Assembly (NCBI GenBank): GCA_951813295.1
Contig: CATOTI010000002.1
Coordinates: 2,046,001-2,110,000, forward strand
Source of the DNA: an uncultured Pseudomonadales bacterium
Lineage (GTDB): Bacteria; Pseudomonadota; Gammaproteobacteria; Pseudomonadales; Azotimanducaceae
Direction of reading: 5' to 3'
DNA length: 64,000 nt
Shown here: positions 36,176-47,229 of the stretch, one piece after another
How the letters are laid out: each line of letters begins with the position of its first letter
Numbering within the stretch: position 1 is the stretch's first letter
Translations under genes and position numbers: made by a program
The notes under the pieces: model-generated
The model's input: only the letters and a program-made list of their open reading frames with translations
What the model was told of the DNA's origin: nothing
Database searches by the model: none

Positions 36176-37175
36176 GCTAGATCTCACGGGCGTCAAGTAT
36201 CGGTTTCCGGGTGCGTCCGAAGACACGCTGCATGGCGTCGATCTCGTCGTCGAGGACGGCGAAGCACACGCCCTCCTCGGTGGTTCGGGTGCCGGCAAGA
36301 CGACGTTGCTGCGGCTGATCGCCGGCCTCGCGACCCCGACCGCGGGCGAGATCTTCTTCGCTGACGAGCTGGTCGCGAGCCCCGCCACCAACAGGCGTCC
36401 GCGCGAACGCGGTGTCTCGTTCGTCTTTCAGTTTCCCGTGCTTTACGAGAGTTTGAGCGCGGCGGAAAACCTGGCGTTCCCGCTCGCCAACACACGGGCG
36501 TTGCCGCGGGCCGATATCGATCGTCGCGTGCACGAAGTGGCGGCGCTCGTCGGTATCGATCATCTCGATCGTGCGCCACCCGCACTGTCGCTCTTTGAGC
36601 GTCAGCTCGTCGCGATCGGCAAAGCGATCATCCGCGAGGACGTTTCGGTCGTCCTGTTGGACGAACCGCTCACGGCTGTCGAGACCGACGCGAAATGGCG
36701 CATGCGACAGGTGCTCCAAGACCTGCATCGACGTGCGGGAGTCACGATGATCTACGTGACCCACGATCAGACCGAGGCGCTGACGTTTGCGGATCGCGTC
36801 TCGGTGATGGCCGATGGCCGGCTACTGCAGACCGGTTCCGTGAGAGAACTCATCGAGGAGCCCCGCTCGCCCGCGGTCGGCGCTTTCATCGGCGCGCCGG
36901 GAATGAACCTTGTTCCCGCGGATCTCCTCGGCGAAGGCGAAGGGACGATCGGGTTTCGCCCGGAATGGGCGACCATCGGCGACAGTCCGGGCGTGGAAGT
37001 GACTCGCGGGGTGAGCCAGGCGACATCGACGCGGGGCGGCCGGCCTTTCGGGATCCAGTTCGCGATGCTCGGCGAACATCTCGTGAAGACGGTTCAGGCG
37101 ATCGACGACGCGTCGCCCGCGCGGTTGACGATCCACCGCTCGGTCCGGTTTTTGAACGGGGAGCGCGTGCCATGA
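36168..37175 (+). CDS. glpT: Glycerol-type ABC transporter ATP-binding protein 2 (GlpT-like)
   Basis: A 335-aa ATPase partner of the preceding one. Walker A GGSGAGKTT (38-46), Q-loop FVFQFPVLYE, Walker B VVLLDEP (161-167) and H-loop VTHDQTEAL with His199 are intact. The signature is lost: LSLFE (140-144) stands where LSGGQ is expected, and the D-loop (TAVETDAK) is unusual. A TOBE-like domain follows. The defect complements that of ATPase 1. Its ATG overlaps the glpS stop by 8 bases and its stop overlaps permease 1 (ATGA), so subunits are made in step. Confidence 0.8.
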   Translation: MAKLDLTGVKYRFPGASEDTLHGVDLVVEDGEAHALLGGSGAGKTTLLRLIAGLATPTAGEIFFADELVASPATNRRPRERGVSFVFQFPVLYESLSAAENLAFPLANTRALPRADIDRRVHEVAALVGIDHLDRAPPALSLFERQLVAIGKAIIREDVSVVLLDEPLTAVETDAKWRMRQVLQDLHRRAGVTMIYVTHDQTEALTFADRVSVMADGRLLQTGSVRELIEEPRSPAVGAFIGAPGMNLVPADLLGEGEGTIGFRPEWATIGDSPGVEVTRGVSQATSTRGGRPFGIQFAMLGEHLVKTVQAIDDASPARLTIHRSVRFLNGERVP

Positions 37176-38050
37176 AGCCGAACAACCAGCGCGCTTGGTT
37201 GCTTGTTCTGCCGATCGTCGCGATCGTCGCCTTCAGTGCGGTCGTGCCGTTGATGACGGTGGTCAACTATTCGGTTCAAGACATCTTCGATGTCGATAAC
37301 CGGCTCTTCGTCGGTTTCGACTGGTATCGCGAAGCGCTGCGTGATCCACGCCTATGGGACGCCGCTGGGCGGCAGCTGATGTTCAGTGCGCTGGTGCTCG
37401 GCATCGAAATCCCGCTCGGAATCTTCGTCGCGAAGACGTTACCGATCAGCGGGCGGCGAACCAACGTGCTCCTGGTCCTGGTCGCCTTGCCGCTCTTGGT
37501 GCCGTGGAACGTCGTGGGCACGATCTGGCAGATTTTTGCTCGTGGCGACATCGGCCTTTTCGGGTATGCGCTCAACGCGATCGGTATCGATTTCAACTAC
37601 ACACAGGATGTCGTCGACGCCTGGGTCACGCTGGTTCTGCTCGACGTCTGGCACTGGACGTCGTTGGTGGTGCTCTTAACCTATGCCGGCTTGCGCGCGA
37701 TTCCGGAGCCCTACTATCAGGCGGCCGAGCTCGATGCAGCGTCGTCATGGCAGGTGTTCCGGTTCGTCGAATGGCCGCGGCTTCGCGGCGTACTCGTGAT
37801 CGCCGTCCTGCTCCGGCTCATGGACAGTCTGATGATCTACACGGAACCGTTCGTCCTGACCGGTGGCGGTCCGGGGAATTCGACGACGTTCCTGAGTCAG
37901 CACCTCACGACGATGGCGGTGGGTCAGTTCGATGTCGGGCCGGCCGCAGCCTTTTCGATCATCTACTTCCTCGTGATTCTCGCGCTCTGCTGGACCTTCT
38001 ACACAGCCGTTGGTCCGCGTGATCACGTCGTTCAGCGAGGTGCTGAATGA
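37172..38050 (+). CDS. glpP: Glycerol-type ABC transporter permease 1 (GlpP-like)
   Basis: A 292-aa inner-membrane permease of the MalF/UgpA type with six hydrophobic segments. The EAA loop that contacts the ATPase reads YYQAAELDAASSWQVFRFVEWPRLRG, with the consensus EAA...G...P. The C-terminal TGGGPGNSTTFLSQHL is typical of sugar-type permeases. ATGA overlap with the upstream ATPase and with the next permease. Confidence 0.85.
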   Translation: MKPNNQRAWLLVLPIVAIVAFSAVVPLMTVVNYSVQDIFDVDNRLFVGFDWYREALRDPRLWDAAGRQLMFSALVLGIEIPLGIFVAKTLPISGRRTNVLLVLVALPLLVPWNVVGTIWQIFARGDIGLFGYALNAIGIDFNYTQDVVDAWVTLVLLDVWHWTSLVVLLTYAGLRAIPEPYYQAAELDAASSWQVFRFVEWPRLRGVLVIAVLLRLMDSLMIYTEPFVLTGGGPGNSTTFLSQHLTTMAVGQFDVGPAAAFSIIYFLVILALCWTFYTAVGPRDHVVQRGAE

Positions 38051-38847
38051 ACCGGCGCTTGGCGACCGCGGTGCTCCTTGGCTACTGCACCTATCTGCTG
38101 CTGCCCATCCTGTGGCTCGTCAGCATGTCGTTGCGTACTAATCGGGAGATCGTCACGGAGTTCGGCTTCGTGCCGACGACGTTCGAGAACTACGTCGAAA
38201 TCGCGACCAATCCGATCTGGTACCAGGGCTTCGCGAACTCGCTGACCTATGTCGCGCTCAACACGGTGATCTCGGTCTCGTTTGCGTTTCCCGCGGCATA
38301 CGCTTTTTCGCGGTTTCGTTTCCTTGGCGACAAGCATCTTTTCTTCTGGCTCTTGACGAATCGGATGGCGCCGCCGGCCGTGTTCCTGCTGCCGTTTTTC
38401 CAGCTTTACTCGGCGATCGGGCTGTTCGATACGCCGTTTGCCGTGGCGCTGGCGCATTGCCTATTCACGGTGCCGTTGTCGGTCTGGATTCTCGAAGGCT
38501 TCATGTCGGGCGTGCCGACAGCGCTCGACGAGATGTCGCGACTGGATGGGATGAGTCGCTGGCGTTATCTGACGCGCGTGTTTCTGCCGGCCGTTCGAGC
38601 CGGCGTCGGTGTGACGGTGTTCTTCTGTTTCATGTTCAGCTGGGTGGAACTCCTGCTGGCACGAACGCTCACCGCGTCCGACGCCAAGCCGATCGCGGTC
38701 GTAATGACACGCACCGTGAGCGCCTCGGGGCTCGACTGGGGGGTCCTGGCGGCGGCTGGTGTGCTCACGCTCGTTCCTGGCATCGTGCTCGTCTGGTTCG
38801 TGCGCCGTTACCTTGTCAGCGGGCTCGCGCTCGGGAGGGTGGCCTAA
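38047..38847 (+). CDS. glpQ: Glycerol-type ABC transporter permease 2 (GlpQ-like)
   Basis: A 266-aa inner-membrane permease of the MalG/UgpE type with six hydrophobic segments. The N-terminal helix (LLLPILWLVSMSLRTNREIV) and the EAA loop (TALDEMSRLDGMSRWRYLTRVFLPAVRAG) are typical of the second permease of CUT1 transporters. It overlaps glpP by 4 bases and shares one base with the next start (TAATG). Confidence 0.85.
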   Translation: MNRRLATAVLLGYCTYLLLPILWLVSMSLRTNREIVTEFGFVPTTFENYVEIATNPIWYQGFANSLTYVALNTVISVSFAFPAAYAFSRFRFLGDKHLFFWLLTNRMAPPAVFLLPFFQLYSAIGLFDTPFAVALAHCLFTVPLSVWILEGFMSGVPTALDEMSRLDGMSRWRYLTRVFLPAVRAGVGVTVFFCFMFSWVELLLARTLTASDAKPIAVVMTRTVSASGLDWGVLAAAGVLTLVPGIVLVWFVRRYLVSGLALGRVA

Positions 38848-39119
38848 TGTCGTGGATGGCTTGGACGGTCCCGACCGCTATCTTCTTCATCGCGATCGCG
38901 GTCATGTTGTTCGGCATGACCCTGTGGGAGCTTTACCGGCCGACCACGACGCGACGCCGTTTCTTGCCACTCGCGACGACGCGTGGGGATCGACTGTTCA
39001 TCGGCTTGCTCGCGACCGCCCTCGTGCACGCGATCTGGCTCGGTTTCAGTGACGGGTCCGTCTGGATCGGATCGATCGGCGCGGCGGCCGTCTTCGCCAC
39101 GGTCGCCCGCTGGGGTTGA
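38847..39119 (+). CDS. glpU: Small membrane protein of the glycerol-type transporter (DUF2160, GlpU-like)
   Basis: A 90-aa protein with two or three hydrophobic segments (about 8-26, 47-66 and 70-86) around a basic loop (RPTTTRRRF). It matches the DUF2160/GlpU type, found as the fifth gene of glpSTPQUV operons; its function in transport is not established. The ATG overlaps the permease stop by one base. It is the one subunit without a counterpart in ordinary sugar ABC importers. Confidence 0.78.
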   Translation: MSWMAWTVPTAIFFIAIAVMLFGMTLWELYRPTTTRRRFLPLATTRGDRLFIGLLATALVHAIWLGFSDGSVWIGSIGAAAVFATVARWG

Positions 39120-39190
39120 TTGCCCACTGACCGCCTTGCTCGGTGTCGTGATGCGCTTACCATGAAGCCAAACGGTTGCCGGTCTGGCCC

Positions 39191-40927
<1,737 letters not shown>

Positions 40928-40936
40928 GCGGATTTT

Positions 40937-40956
40937 GCGCCGCGTTTACGCGGCGC
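40937..40956. repeat. Inverted repeat between convergent glpV and ParA-like genes
   Basis: Perfect 8-bp stem GCGCCGCG/CGCGGCGC with a TTTA loop in the 32-base gap between stops. No T tract follows on either strand, so terminator function is uncertain. Confidence 0.5.
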
Positions 40957-40959
40957 CGG

Positions 40960-41700
40960 TCAACCGACGCGTTGCGCGGCAACACGCTCCTTGATGGACG
41001 CGCGTAGCGGATTGGCGCGGCGCATCGTGGTCAGCCCGGGCTGCTCATCAATCCAGCGGGCTAGCCTTCGCCATTCCGCGGCTTCTTCGAGCTCGACATC
41101 GGTTTTTGCGATGTCGACGATGCCCCCACCTTGCTCGGCCGCGTCGCAATACGCCGGCAGGTCGGCAAAACGGGCAACGTTCGGTACGTCGAGACAACGC
41201 AGAAAGTGATCGAGCTTCTCTTCGGCCTGACTACCGGGTTGAACGCGGTTGGCGATGATGCCGAGCGGGAGAGGTCGTTTGCGGTACGCCTTGTGCGTCA
41301 GCAGATCGGTCACGAACTTCGATACCGCGCGGGTATCGATCGACGATGGCATGATCGGAATCAAGAGCACGTCGGCCTGACGTAGAAGCGTTTCCATATT
41401 GCCGTGGTGAACGGCGCTCGCCGCGTCGATCACGACACGATGGGCGCGTTGTGACATCGGCAGATGCAACGCGTGGTTCGGGTACGCCGAAGCCATCTGA
41501 TGCGCTGGCACCAAATGAATACGCGGCAGTTTGGGACTACGTAAATCGACCCAGTCAGCGGCAGATGCCTGATGATCGTGATCAATCAGCGCGATCGACT
41601 CGCCACCAGCGGCGAGTGTCGCGGCGAGATTCGTCGCGATCGTCGTTTTTCCACAGCCTCCCTTGCCGTTGATAATCAATATCCGGCGAGCTACTTCCAT
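40960..41700 (-). CDS. Orphan ParA/MinD-family ATPase
   Basis: A 246-aa deviant-Walker ATPase. The P-loop is NGKGGCGKTTIATNLA with the signature Lys, followed by the switch region ALIDHDHQASAADWVDLR and VVIDAASAVHHGN. The C-terminus lacks the amphipathic helix of MinD. No parB, minC/E, flagellar or chemotaxis gene is adjacent, so it resembles stand-alone ParA proteins that position other cargo. GGAAGA precedes the ATG at 41700. Its role is unknown. Confidence 0.82.
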   Translation of the reverse strand: MEVARRILIINGKGGCGKTTIATNLAATLAAGGESIALIDHDHQASAADWVDLRSPKLPRIHLVPAHQMASAYPNHALHLPMSQRAHRVVIDAASAVHHGNMETLLRQADVLLIPIMPSSIDTRAVSKFVTDLLTHKAYRKRPLPLGIIANRVQPGSQAEEKLDHFLRCLDVPNVARFADLPAYCDAAEQGGGIVDIAKTDVELEEAAEWRRLARWIDEQPGLTTMRRANPLRASIKERVAAQRVG

Positions 41701-41948
41701 TGTGTCTTCCCGTACGTCACTTAAGCGGACGCTTCGGCAACAAATACCATACACCTTTCGAGCGCGTTAGCACCCCCGATGGCACGCAAGATCATGGAAT
41801 TAAAGTGAAAATTCGCGGATGCGTGGAAATCAGTCCGCGGCAATCGAGCACGGCGGAGCATGAGCGATCTAAGAATATGGTTGCGTTCGTGTGCCTTTCG
41901 ATCGAACACGTACCGAGCGGCTGCGTCTTTCGCGAGTTGCGCGCCGGC

Positions 41949-42479
41949 TTAATCGATTAGAAGACGCCGATAGCGCCACTGCAATATGGCGAGACCGGCC
42001 GTCATCATGAATCCGACCAGAGCCAGAAAGGGAATTGGCGACGGTTCGGTACAAGAACCGGTCCCTAGCGTCATGGCCTCGAGCACCTGTGCCAGGGGTC
42101 GAAACTCGATCATCGTGTCGATATCGAGACCGCAACTCGGTGCAGCGTCGGGATTCATCTGAAGGTAGAGCTGGCGCACGGCCACGGCGCCGCCGACGAT
42201 GGCGGACGCCACGATCGTCGCGGGGTAGATCCGGCGCGCGCGTCCGTCGGCTAGCGCACCGATCGCGATAAGTCCGGCGACCATGAACCAGATGCGCTGC
42301 ATGAGACACAGCGCACACGGCACTTCGTCGAAGGCGATTTCCAACACGTGCGCCGTCGTCAGGAGAAAGGCGATCCAACCGATGACGGCAAGTCGGGCAA
42401 GATCCGAAAAACGAACAATGATTCCTTCCACGCTTCCCCCTCCGTGCATCATTTCCGCTAAAACAGGCGCATTCATCAC
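41949..42479 (-). CDS. dsbB: Disulfide bond formation protein B
   Basis: A 176-aa inner-membrane protein with four hydrophobic helices that reoxidises DsbA with quinone. The first redox pair is CALC in EVPCALCLMQR after the first helix; the second is formed by Cys of SCGLDIDTM and Cys of GTGSCTEP in the second periplasmic loop. The start at 42479 overlaps the acpH stop (ATGA), which supports it over internal ATGs. Operon gshA-acpH-dsbB. Confidence 0.9.
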   Translation of the reverse strand: MMNAPVLAEMMHGGGSVEGIIVRFSDLARLAVIGWIAFLLTTAHVLEIAFDEVPCALCLMQRIWFMVAGLIAIGALADGRARRIYPATIVASAIVGGAVAVRQLYLQMNPDAAPSCGLDIDTMIEFRPLAQVLEAMTLGTGSCTEPSPIPFLALVGFMMTAGLAILQWRYRRLLID

Positions 42480-43072
42480 GGACCCTCGGCGTCGCGTTTT
42501 AGTTCCGTATCCGCGTAATGGCGGAGCGCGGGGAAGTACGATCGGAAATCGTCGAGAAACTCGGTCTCCTTGGAATGCACGATCGAATCGAGCGAGGCCA
42601 TCTCATCCTCGAAGCCGAGCCGTCGCATGACGTGGAGCAGACCACGTCGCGCCACACGGTAATCGGAATACCGAAAGAGGACGTCATCGTCCACGAGATA
42701 GTCCAGAAACCTCTGACCCCTGTCGGGAATGAATTCACGAAAGCCGTCGATGGCGCGATACGTGGTATCCGCAAAATCCCGAAGTGAAACGCTCGAGAAT
42801 TCATCGAAGTGCTTGGCGAGCAAATAGTCGGCGATGATGTCGAGAAGAACGGGGGCGGGCCGACGGAGAGCCGGTCCCAGCCGATGAATGCTCGGCTTCA
42901 TCTCCCCGAGCCGGTTGCTGAACGAATCGATGTGGCGATGCAATCGAATCCCGTCGGCGAATCCGATGGGTAAGTCCGTGCCGATCGAGCCGCGATAGAA
43001 CTCGCCGATCACACCGCCCGCGATGTGGTGTTTTTCGGGCGCCGAGAGGAAAGCGTGGGCCAGAAAATTCAC
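42476..43072 (-). CDS. acpH: ACP phosphodiesterase family protein
   Basis: A 198-aa HD-superfamily-related protein matching acyl-carrier-protein phosphodiesterase, which removes the phosphopantetheine arm from holo-ACP. It begins MNFLAHAFLS, with HRHIDSFS and DIIADYLLAKHF supplying the metal-binding His/Asp residues. Length is normal. It lies 12 bases after gshA. Confidence 0.87.
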   Translation of the reverse strand: MNFLAHAFLSAPEKHHIAGGVIGEFYRGSIGTDLPIGFADGIRLHRHIDSFSNRLGEMKPSIHRLGPALRRPAPVLLDIIADYLLAKHFDEFSSVSLRDFADTTYRAIDGFREFIPDRGQRFLDYLVDDDVLFRYSDYRVARRGLLHVMRRLGFEDEMASLDSIVHSKETEFLDDFRSYFPALRHYADTELKRDAEGP

Positions 43073-43084
43073 GGCGTGCGTGGG

Positions 43085-44656
43085 TCAGGAATCGACGGAA
43101 GGGCCGTCGAGTTCGGGTAAATCGAGCGCCAGATAGCGATCGAGATAGTCGTCGAAAGAACCCTCGTCAGCCGCCTCGACAGCGGCTTGGGTTTCGACGG
43201 ATTCGGCGGCGAGGCGGGCGAACTCGTCTGTCCGTCCGGGGTTGGTCGTCGCTCGGAACGAGACGGCGTGTCGACGTGACAGATCGAGCGCAAATCGAGC
43301 GAAAGGTGTACCGCCGGCGACGGACTCGAGGATTCTGGCCGACGGTGTGGTACTCGGATCTTCGATCTTCGTGACCTGGCGCGCGACGGCGTCGGAAAAG
43401 TCGCTCGAATCGATCACTTTGGCGACAGCTTCGCATTCAGCGAGCAATTCGTTCGCCCAGTCGTTAAGGGTGACCGCACGGCCATCGCGTTCGAGTTCGA
43501 GACCCGGCCGACGACCTTCGGCGACGACGGTGTGCTGATTCGCGTGCATTTCGCGTGACAGCGCTACGGTGTCCTCGGGACTCGGACTCAAGAGGCAATG
43601 CAAGAGAAAGACGTCGATGAAGCGAGCCTCGACGGCGTCGATGCCGATCGGCTCGAACGGATTGAGATCGATACAGCGAACCTCGACGTACTCGACGCCG
43701 CGGCGCATGAGGGCCTCCAAAGGCCGCTCACCAGGTGCGGTTCGACGCTTCGGCCGGATCGTGCCGTAGAATTCGTTCTCGATCTGGATGAGCGTATCGG
43801 TGAGCTGCCGGTACGCGCCGTCGACCTTGATGCCGATGTCCTGATACTGGGGCCACGGTGTCGTCAGCGCTTCGAGCATGGATGATGCGTAGGACCCCAA
43901 CGTGTTGTACGAGATGTGCAACGACGACTGCGCCTCGCTCTGATAGCCAAGCGGGCCCATCCTGAGCGACGTGGCGTAGGGCTTGAACAGCGTGCCTTCG
44001 TCGGAGGTTTCGAATTCATCGGCGAGCGCTGGGTCGGGCAGAAACGACCGACAGAGCGCGGGAGACGCACCGAAAAGGTAGAGCAGGAGCCACGAATGAC
44101 GTCGAAAATTCCGGATCAGGGAGAAATAGGCGTCTGTGATGAAATCCCGGTCCGGCTCCGCCGTGCCGCTGAGCGCGCGCCAGACGGCCGTCTCGATCGA
44201 AAAGTTGTAGTGGATCCCGCTGATCAACTGCATGGGCGCGCCATAGCGGTGCGCAAGTCCCTGGCGGTAAACAGATTTCGACTGGCCGACGTGTGAACGA
44301 CCGTATCGACCGATCGGGATGTCGTCGGGCGAACCGATCGAACACGGCATGCTCGACGCCCAGAGGATCTCGTCGTCGATCTCCTGGAAGGTGAAGTCGT
44401 GGATCGCGTCGAGTTCGGCAAGCAGCGCGTCGGTGTCCGCGTGAACGCCGGTGATGAGCTCTAGCTGCGCCTCGGAGAAATCGGTCGTGACGTTCGGGTG
44501 GGTCAGTGCGGAGCCGAGTCCTTGCGGGTGCGGGTCGAGGGAAAGCTGACCGTCAGGGTCGACGCGCAGGCTCTCTTTCTCGATGCCGCGTCGAAGTGCG
44601 CCCAGAACGTCGACCGAAGCCAGCCGGTCGAGTCTGTCTTGCATGGAATCGCTCAC
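43085..44656 (-). CDS. gshA: Glutamate-cysteine ligase
   Basis: First enzyme of glutathione synthesis, joining glutamate and cysteine. The 523-aa protein is of the gammaproteobacterial type 1 family: GIEKESLRVDPDGQLS near the N-terminus, TTDFSEAQLELITG, SSMPCSIGSPDDIPIGRYG and GIHYNFS. The gene sits between pckA and acpH, all leftward; gshB is not in the window. Its GSH product could serve the nearby GST and MBL enzymes. Confidence 0.95.
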   Translation of the reverse strand: MSDSMQDRLDRLASVDVLGALRRGIEKESLRVDPDGQLSLDPHPQGLGSALTHPNVTTDFSEAQLELITGVHADTDALLAELDAIHDFTFQEIDDEILWASSMPCSIGSPDDIPIGRYGRSHVGQSKSVYRQGLAHRYGAPMQLISGIHYNFSIETAVWRALSGTAEPDRDFITDAYFSLIRNFRRHSWLLLYLFGASPALCRSFLPDPALADEFETSDEGTLFKPYATSLRMGPLGYQSEAQSSLHISYNTLGSYASSMLEALTTPWPQYQDIGIKVDGAYRQLTDTLIQIENEFYGTIRPKRRTAPGERPLEALMRRGVEYVEVRCIDLNPFEPIGIDAVEARFIDVFLLHCLLSPSPEDTVALSREMHANQHTVVAEGRRPGLELERDGRAVTLNDWANELLAECEAVAKVIDSSDFSDAVARQVTKIEDPSTTPSARILESVAGGTPFARFALDLSRRHAVSFRATTNPGRTDEFARLAAESVETQAAVEAADEGSFDDYLDRYLALDLPELDGPSVDS

Positions 44657-44680
44657 GGTAAGTGGCGCTTCAGCTATCCC

Positions 44681-46240
44681 CTAAGGCCGCGCCTGGGGTC
44701 CTGCCGCGATGATCGACGCATCGACATCGAATTTCTGGAAGTTATCGACGAACTTCGTGATGAGGGCGTCGCGGGCGACATCGTATGCGTCCTTGTCCGC
44801 CCAGGTATCGCGTGGGTCGAGCAGATTGTCGTCGACGCCGTCGATGGCGGTCGGGATCGCGAGGTTGAGGTCCTCGAGCCGTCGTGTCGGCGCGTCGGCG
44901 AGTGCGCCGGACTGAATGGCGGAGATGATTGCCCGGGTGGTCGGAATCTTGAACCGGTTGCCGACCCCGTAGCCGCCGCCGGTCCAGCCGGTGTTGACGA
45001 GGTAAACCTGGGAATCAAAGGCTTCGATTCGCTTGATCAGAAGATCAGCATAGACGCTGGCGGGCCGTGGGAAGAATGCGGCGCCGAAGCAGGTCGAGAA
45101 GGTCGCGGAGTAGGCTTCGGTAGAACCGACGACGGTCGAGCCGACGGCAGCGGTGTATCCGGAGAGGAAGTGATAGGCCGCCGCTTCCTTTGAAAGTACC
45201 GAAACCGGCGGGAGAACGCCGCTCACGTCGCAGGTCAGAAAGATGATCGCCTTCGGCTCGCCAGCGCGATTGTCGTCCACCTTGGCTTCGATGTTGTCGC
45301 GCGGGTAACAAGCGCGGGTGTTCTCAGTGAGTGTCGAGTTGGTGTAGTCCGGCGTTCGGGTGTCGTCATCGATGACGACGTTTTCGACGATGGCGCCGAA
45401 GCGGATCGCATCGAAGATGACGGGTTCGTTCTTGCGGGTGAGGTCGATGCACTTGGCGTAGCACCCACCTTCGAAATTGAAGACCGTCCCGGTCCCCCAG
45501 CCGTGTTCGTCGTCGCCGATCAGGAATCGATCCGGATCGGCGGAGAGTGTCGTCTTACCGGTGCCTGACAGTCCGAAGAAGAGCGTTACGGCGTCGTCTT
45601 GACCGAGGTTGGCCGAGCAGTGCATCGGCAGCACGTCGTCGTCCGGCAAGAGGAAGTTGAGCACGCCGAACATCGATTTCTTCATTTCGCCGGCATAGCG
45701 CATACCCGCGAGGAGGACCCGCTTCTGCGAGAAGCTGATCATCACCGTTCCGTCGGAGTTGGTGCCGTCGCGCGAAGGGTCACACACGAATTTCGGTGCG
45801 TTGACGATCTCCCACACCCCCTTGTTCGAGGGGTTGTAACTTTCGGGATCGATGAAGAGCGCGTTCGCGAAGAGCGCGTGCCACGCGTATTGCGTCGTGA
45901 CGTGGATCGGCAGGTAATGCGTCGGATCGGCGCCGACGTGAAGTTCGGAGACGAAAGTCTCCTGGTCGGCAAGGTAGTCCTGCACTCGTTCCCACAAGGC
46001 GTTGAAGACCTGTGGCTCGATTGGTTGGTTGTGTTGGCCCCAGTCGATGAGGTGTTCCGATGCGTTCTCGCGGACGATGAATCGGTCCTTCGGCGAGCGG
46101 CCGGTGCGATGTCCGGTCTCGACGACGACAGCGCCGTTCGAGGCGAATCTGCCTTCACCACGCGCCACGGCGAGTTCGGCCAAGGCGGCGCGCGAGAGGC
46201 CGAAGTACGTGTCTTTTGTCGTATCGATGTCGAGCGCCAT
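44681..46240 (-). CDS. pckA: Phosphoenolpyruvate carboxykinase (ATP)
   Basis: Converts oxaloacetate to phosphoenolpyruvate using ATP, the entry to gluconeogenesis. The 519-aa protein has [11 protein letters not shown], the P-loop [16 protein letters not shown], the metal site GDDEHGWG and [12 protein letters not shown]. The ATG at 46240 suits the family; 13 codons upstream are not conserved. A TAGAAT hexamer about 30 bases upstream may be a -10, with no good -35. It follows the hslR-hslO block as in E. coli. Confidence 0.96.
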   Translation of the reverse strand: MALDIDTTKDTYFGLSRAALAELAVARGEGRFASNGAVVVETGHRTGRSPKDRFIVRENASEHLIDWGQHNQPIEPQVFNALWERVQDYLADQETFVSELHVGADPTHYLPIHVTTQYAWHALFANALFIDPESYNPSNKGVWEIVNAPKFVCDPSRDGTNSDGTVMISFSQKRVLLAGMRYAGEMKKSMFGVLNFLLPDDDVLPMHCSANLGQDDAVTLFFGLSGTGKTTLSADPDRFLIGDDEHGWGTGTVFNFEGGCYAKCIDLTRKNEPVIFDAIRFGAIVENVVIDDDTRTPDYTNSTLTENTRACYPRDNIEAKVDDNRAGEPKAIIFLTCDVSGVLPPVSVLSKEAAAYHFLSGYTAAVGSTVVGSTEAYSATFSTCFGAAFFPRPASVYADLLIKRIEAFDSQVYLVNTGWTGGGYGVGNRFKIPTTRAIISAIQSGALADAPTRRLEDLNLAIPTAIDGVDDNLLDPRDTWADKDAYDVARDALITKFVDNFQKFDVDASIIAAGPQARP

Positions 46241-46356
46241 AGCTACCGTCAACCCCGCTGGAGGCGCAATTCTACACAACGGAGATTGTTCTACGGAAAC
46301 CCCTGATAGGCGGTAAAGCGTTTGATTCGTACGGTTTTTTGGCTAAATGCGCCGTA

Positions 46357-47229
46357 TCAGTGCACGGGTGGTCTGCGACCTTCGATCGCGGTATAGATCT
46401 CGACGCCGGAAAAACGATGACGAGACTCGCAGAATTCGCAGACGACTTCGAGAAATCCGTCGCTTGCCAGCGCCTCGTCGATCTCTTCGCGGGTCAGGGT
46501 TTGCAGAATTTTGACTGACTTTTCGCGCGAACAGGTGCAGCGGAACTCGAGTGGCAACGCGTCGTCCAGGAAGATCGGGTCGGTCGGGAAGAGGCGTTTC
46601 AGGAACTGTGTGGGCGAGAGTTCGAGGAGCTCCGTGTCCTTCGTGGTCTCGAAGAGCAGGGTGACGCGTTGCCAGCCCTCGTCGTCCGCCTCTTCCTCGA
46701 TCTCGTTGCTTTCCGGGTTGGTCGGCAGTCGCTGCAGCAAGCAGCCGACCGTTCGCGTCGGTGTCGTCACCACACGAATGCGTGTTTCGAGCTGCTCTGA
46801 TGTCGCGAAATAGGTTTCGATGTTCTCCGACAGCGTCGGATGATCGAGACCCACCATGCCTTGATAGATTTCGCCGTCCTTCGGAATGAGCGAGATCGCG
46901 AGCTGGCCGTTGCCGATGAGCTCGGCAAACGGCTGATCCTCGGCGAGCGCGGTCGAGCGGGCAATGGCGCGCAACCAGCGCTTGTCGCGACATTCGGCCA
47001 TCGCGGTGTGTAGCGGCCCATCGCCCCGCGACTGCAGCATGACGCTGCCTTCGAACTTGATGTCGTGCGCCAGCATCGAGACGACCGCCACCATCTCGGC
47101 CAGGGCACGGCGGACGGGAGCCGGCGGTTGCTGGGCCGCTTCGATGCGCGCCATGGTCGACGTGATGTCGACCCAATGCCCCCGGACAGGGGCTTGCTGA
47201 AAATGAAATCGGTGTAGGTGGTCGGTCAT
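46357..47229 (-). CDS. hslO: Hsp33 redox-regulated chaperone
   Basis: A 290-aa cytoplasmic holdase switched on by oxidation. The N-terminal substrate-binding domain is followed by the C-terminal zinc switch with CTCS and CEFC (CxC and CxxC) cysteines, all four present. It overlaps hslR by 4 bases, giving yrfG-hslR-hslO as in E. coli. Confidence 0.95.
   Translation of the reverse strand: MTDHLHRFHFQQAPVRGHWVDITSTMARIEAAQQPPAPVRRALAEMVAVVSMLAHDIKFEGSVMLQSRGDGPLHTAMAECRDKRWLRAIARSTALAEDQPFAELIGNGQLAISLIPKDGEIYQGMVGLDHPTLSENIETYFATSEQLETRIRVVTTPTRTVGCLLQRLPTNPESNEIEEEADDEGWQRVTLLFETTKDTELLELSPTQFLKRLFPTDPIFLDDALPLEFRCTCSREKSVKILQTLTREEIDEALASDGFLEVVCEFCESRHRFSGVEIYTAIEGRRPPVH

Noticed and set aside
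40937..40956. Hairpin between glpV and the ParA-like gene as terminator
   Set aside because: The stem is perfect, but no T tract follows on either strand; kept only as an inverted repeat.
41721..41909. 62-codon minus-strand ORF upstream of the ParA-like gene
   Set aside because: Composition is unlike neighbours, no ribosome site and no recognisable pattern; the 248-base gap 41701-41948 is more likely regulatory.
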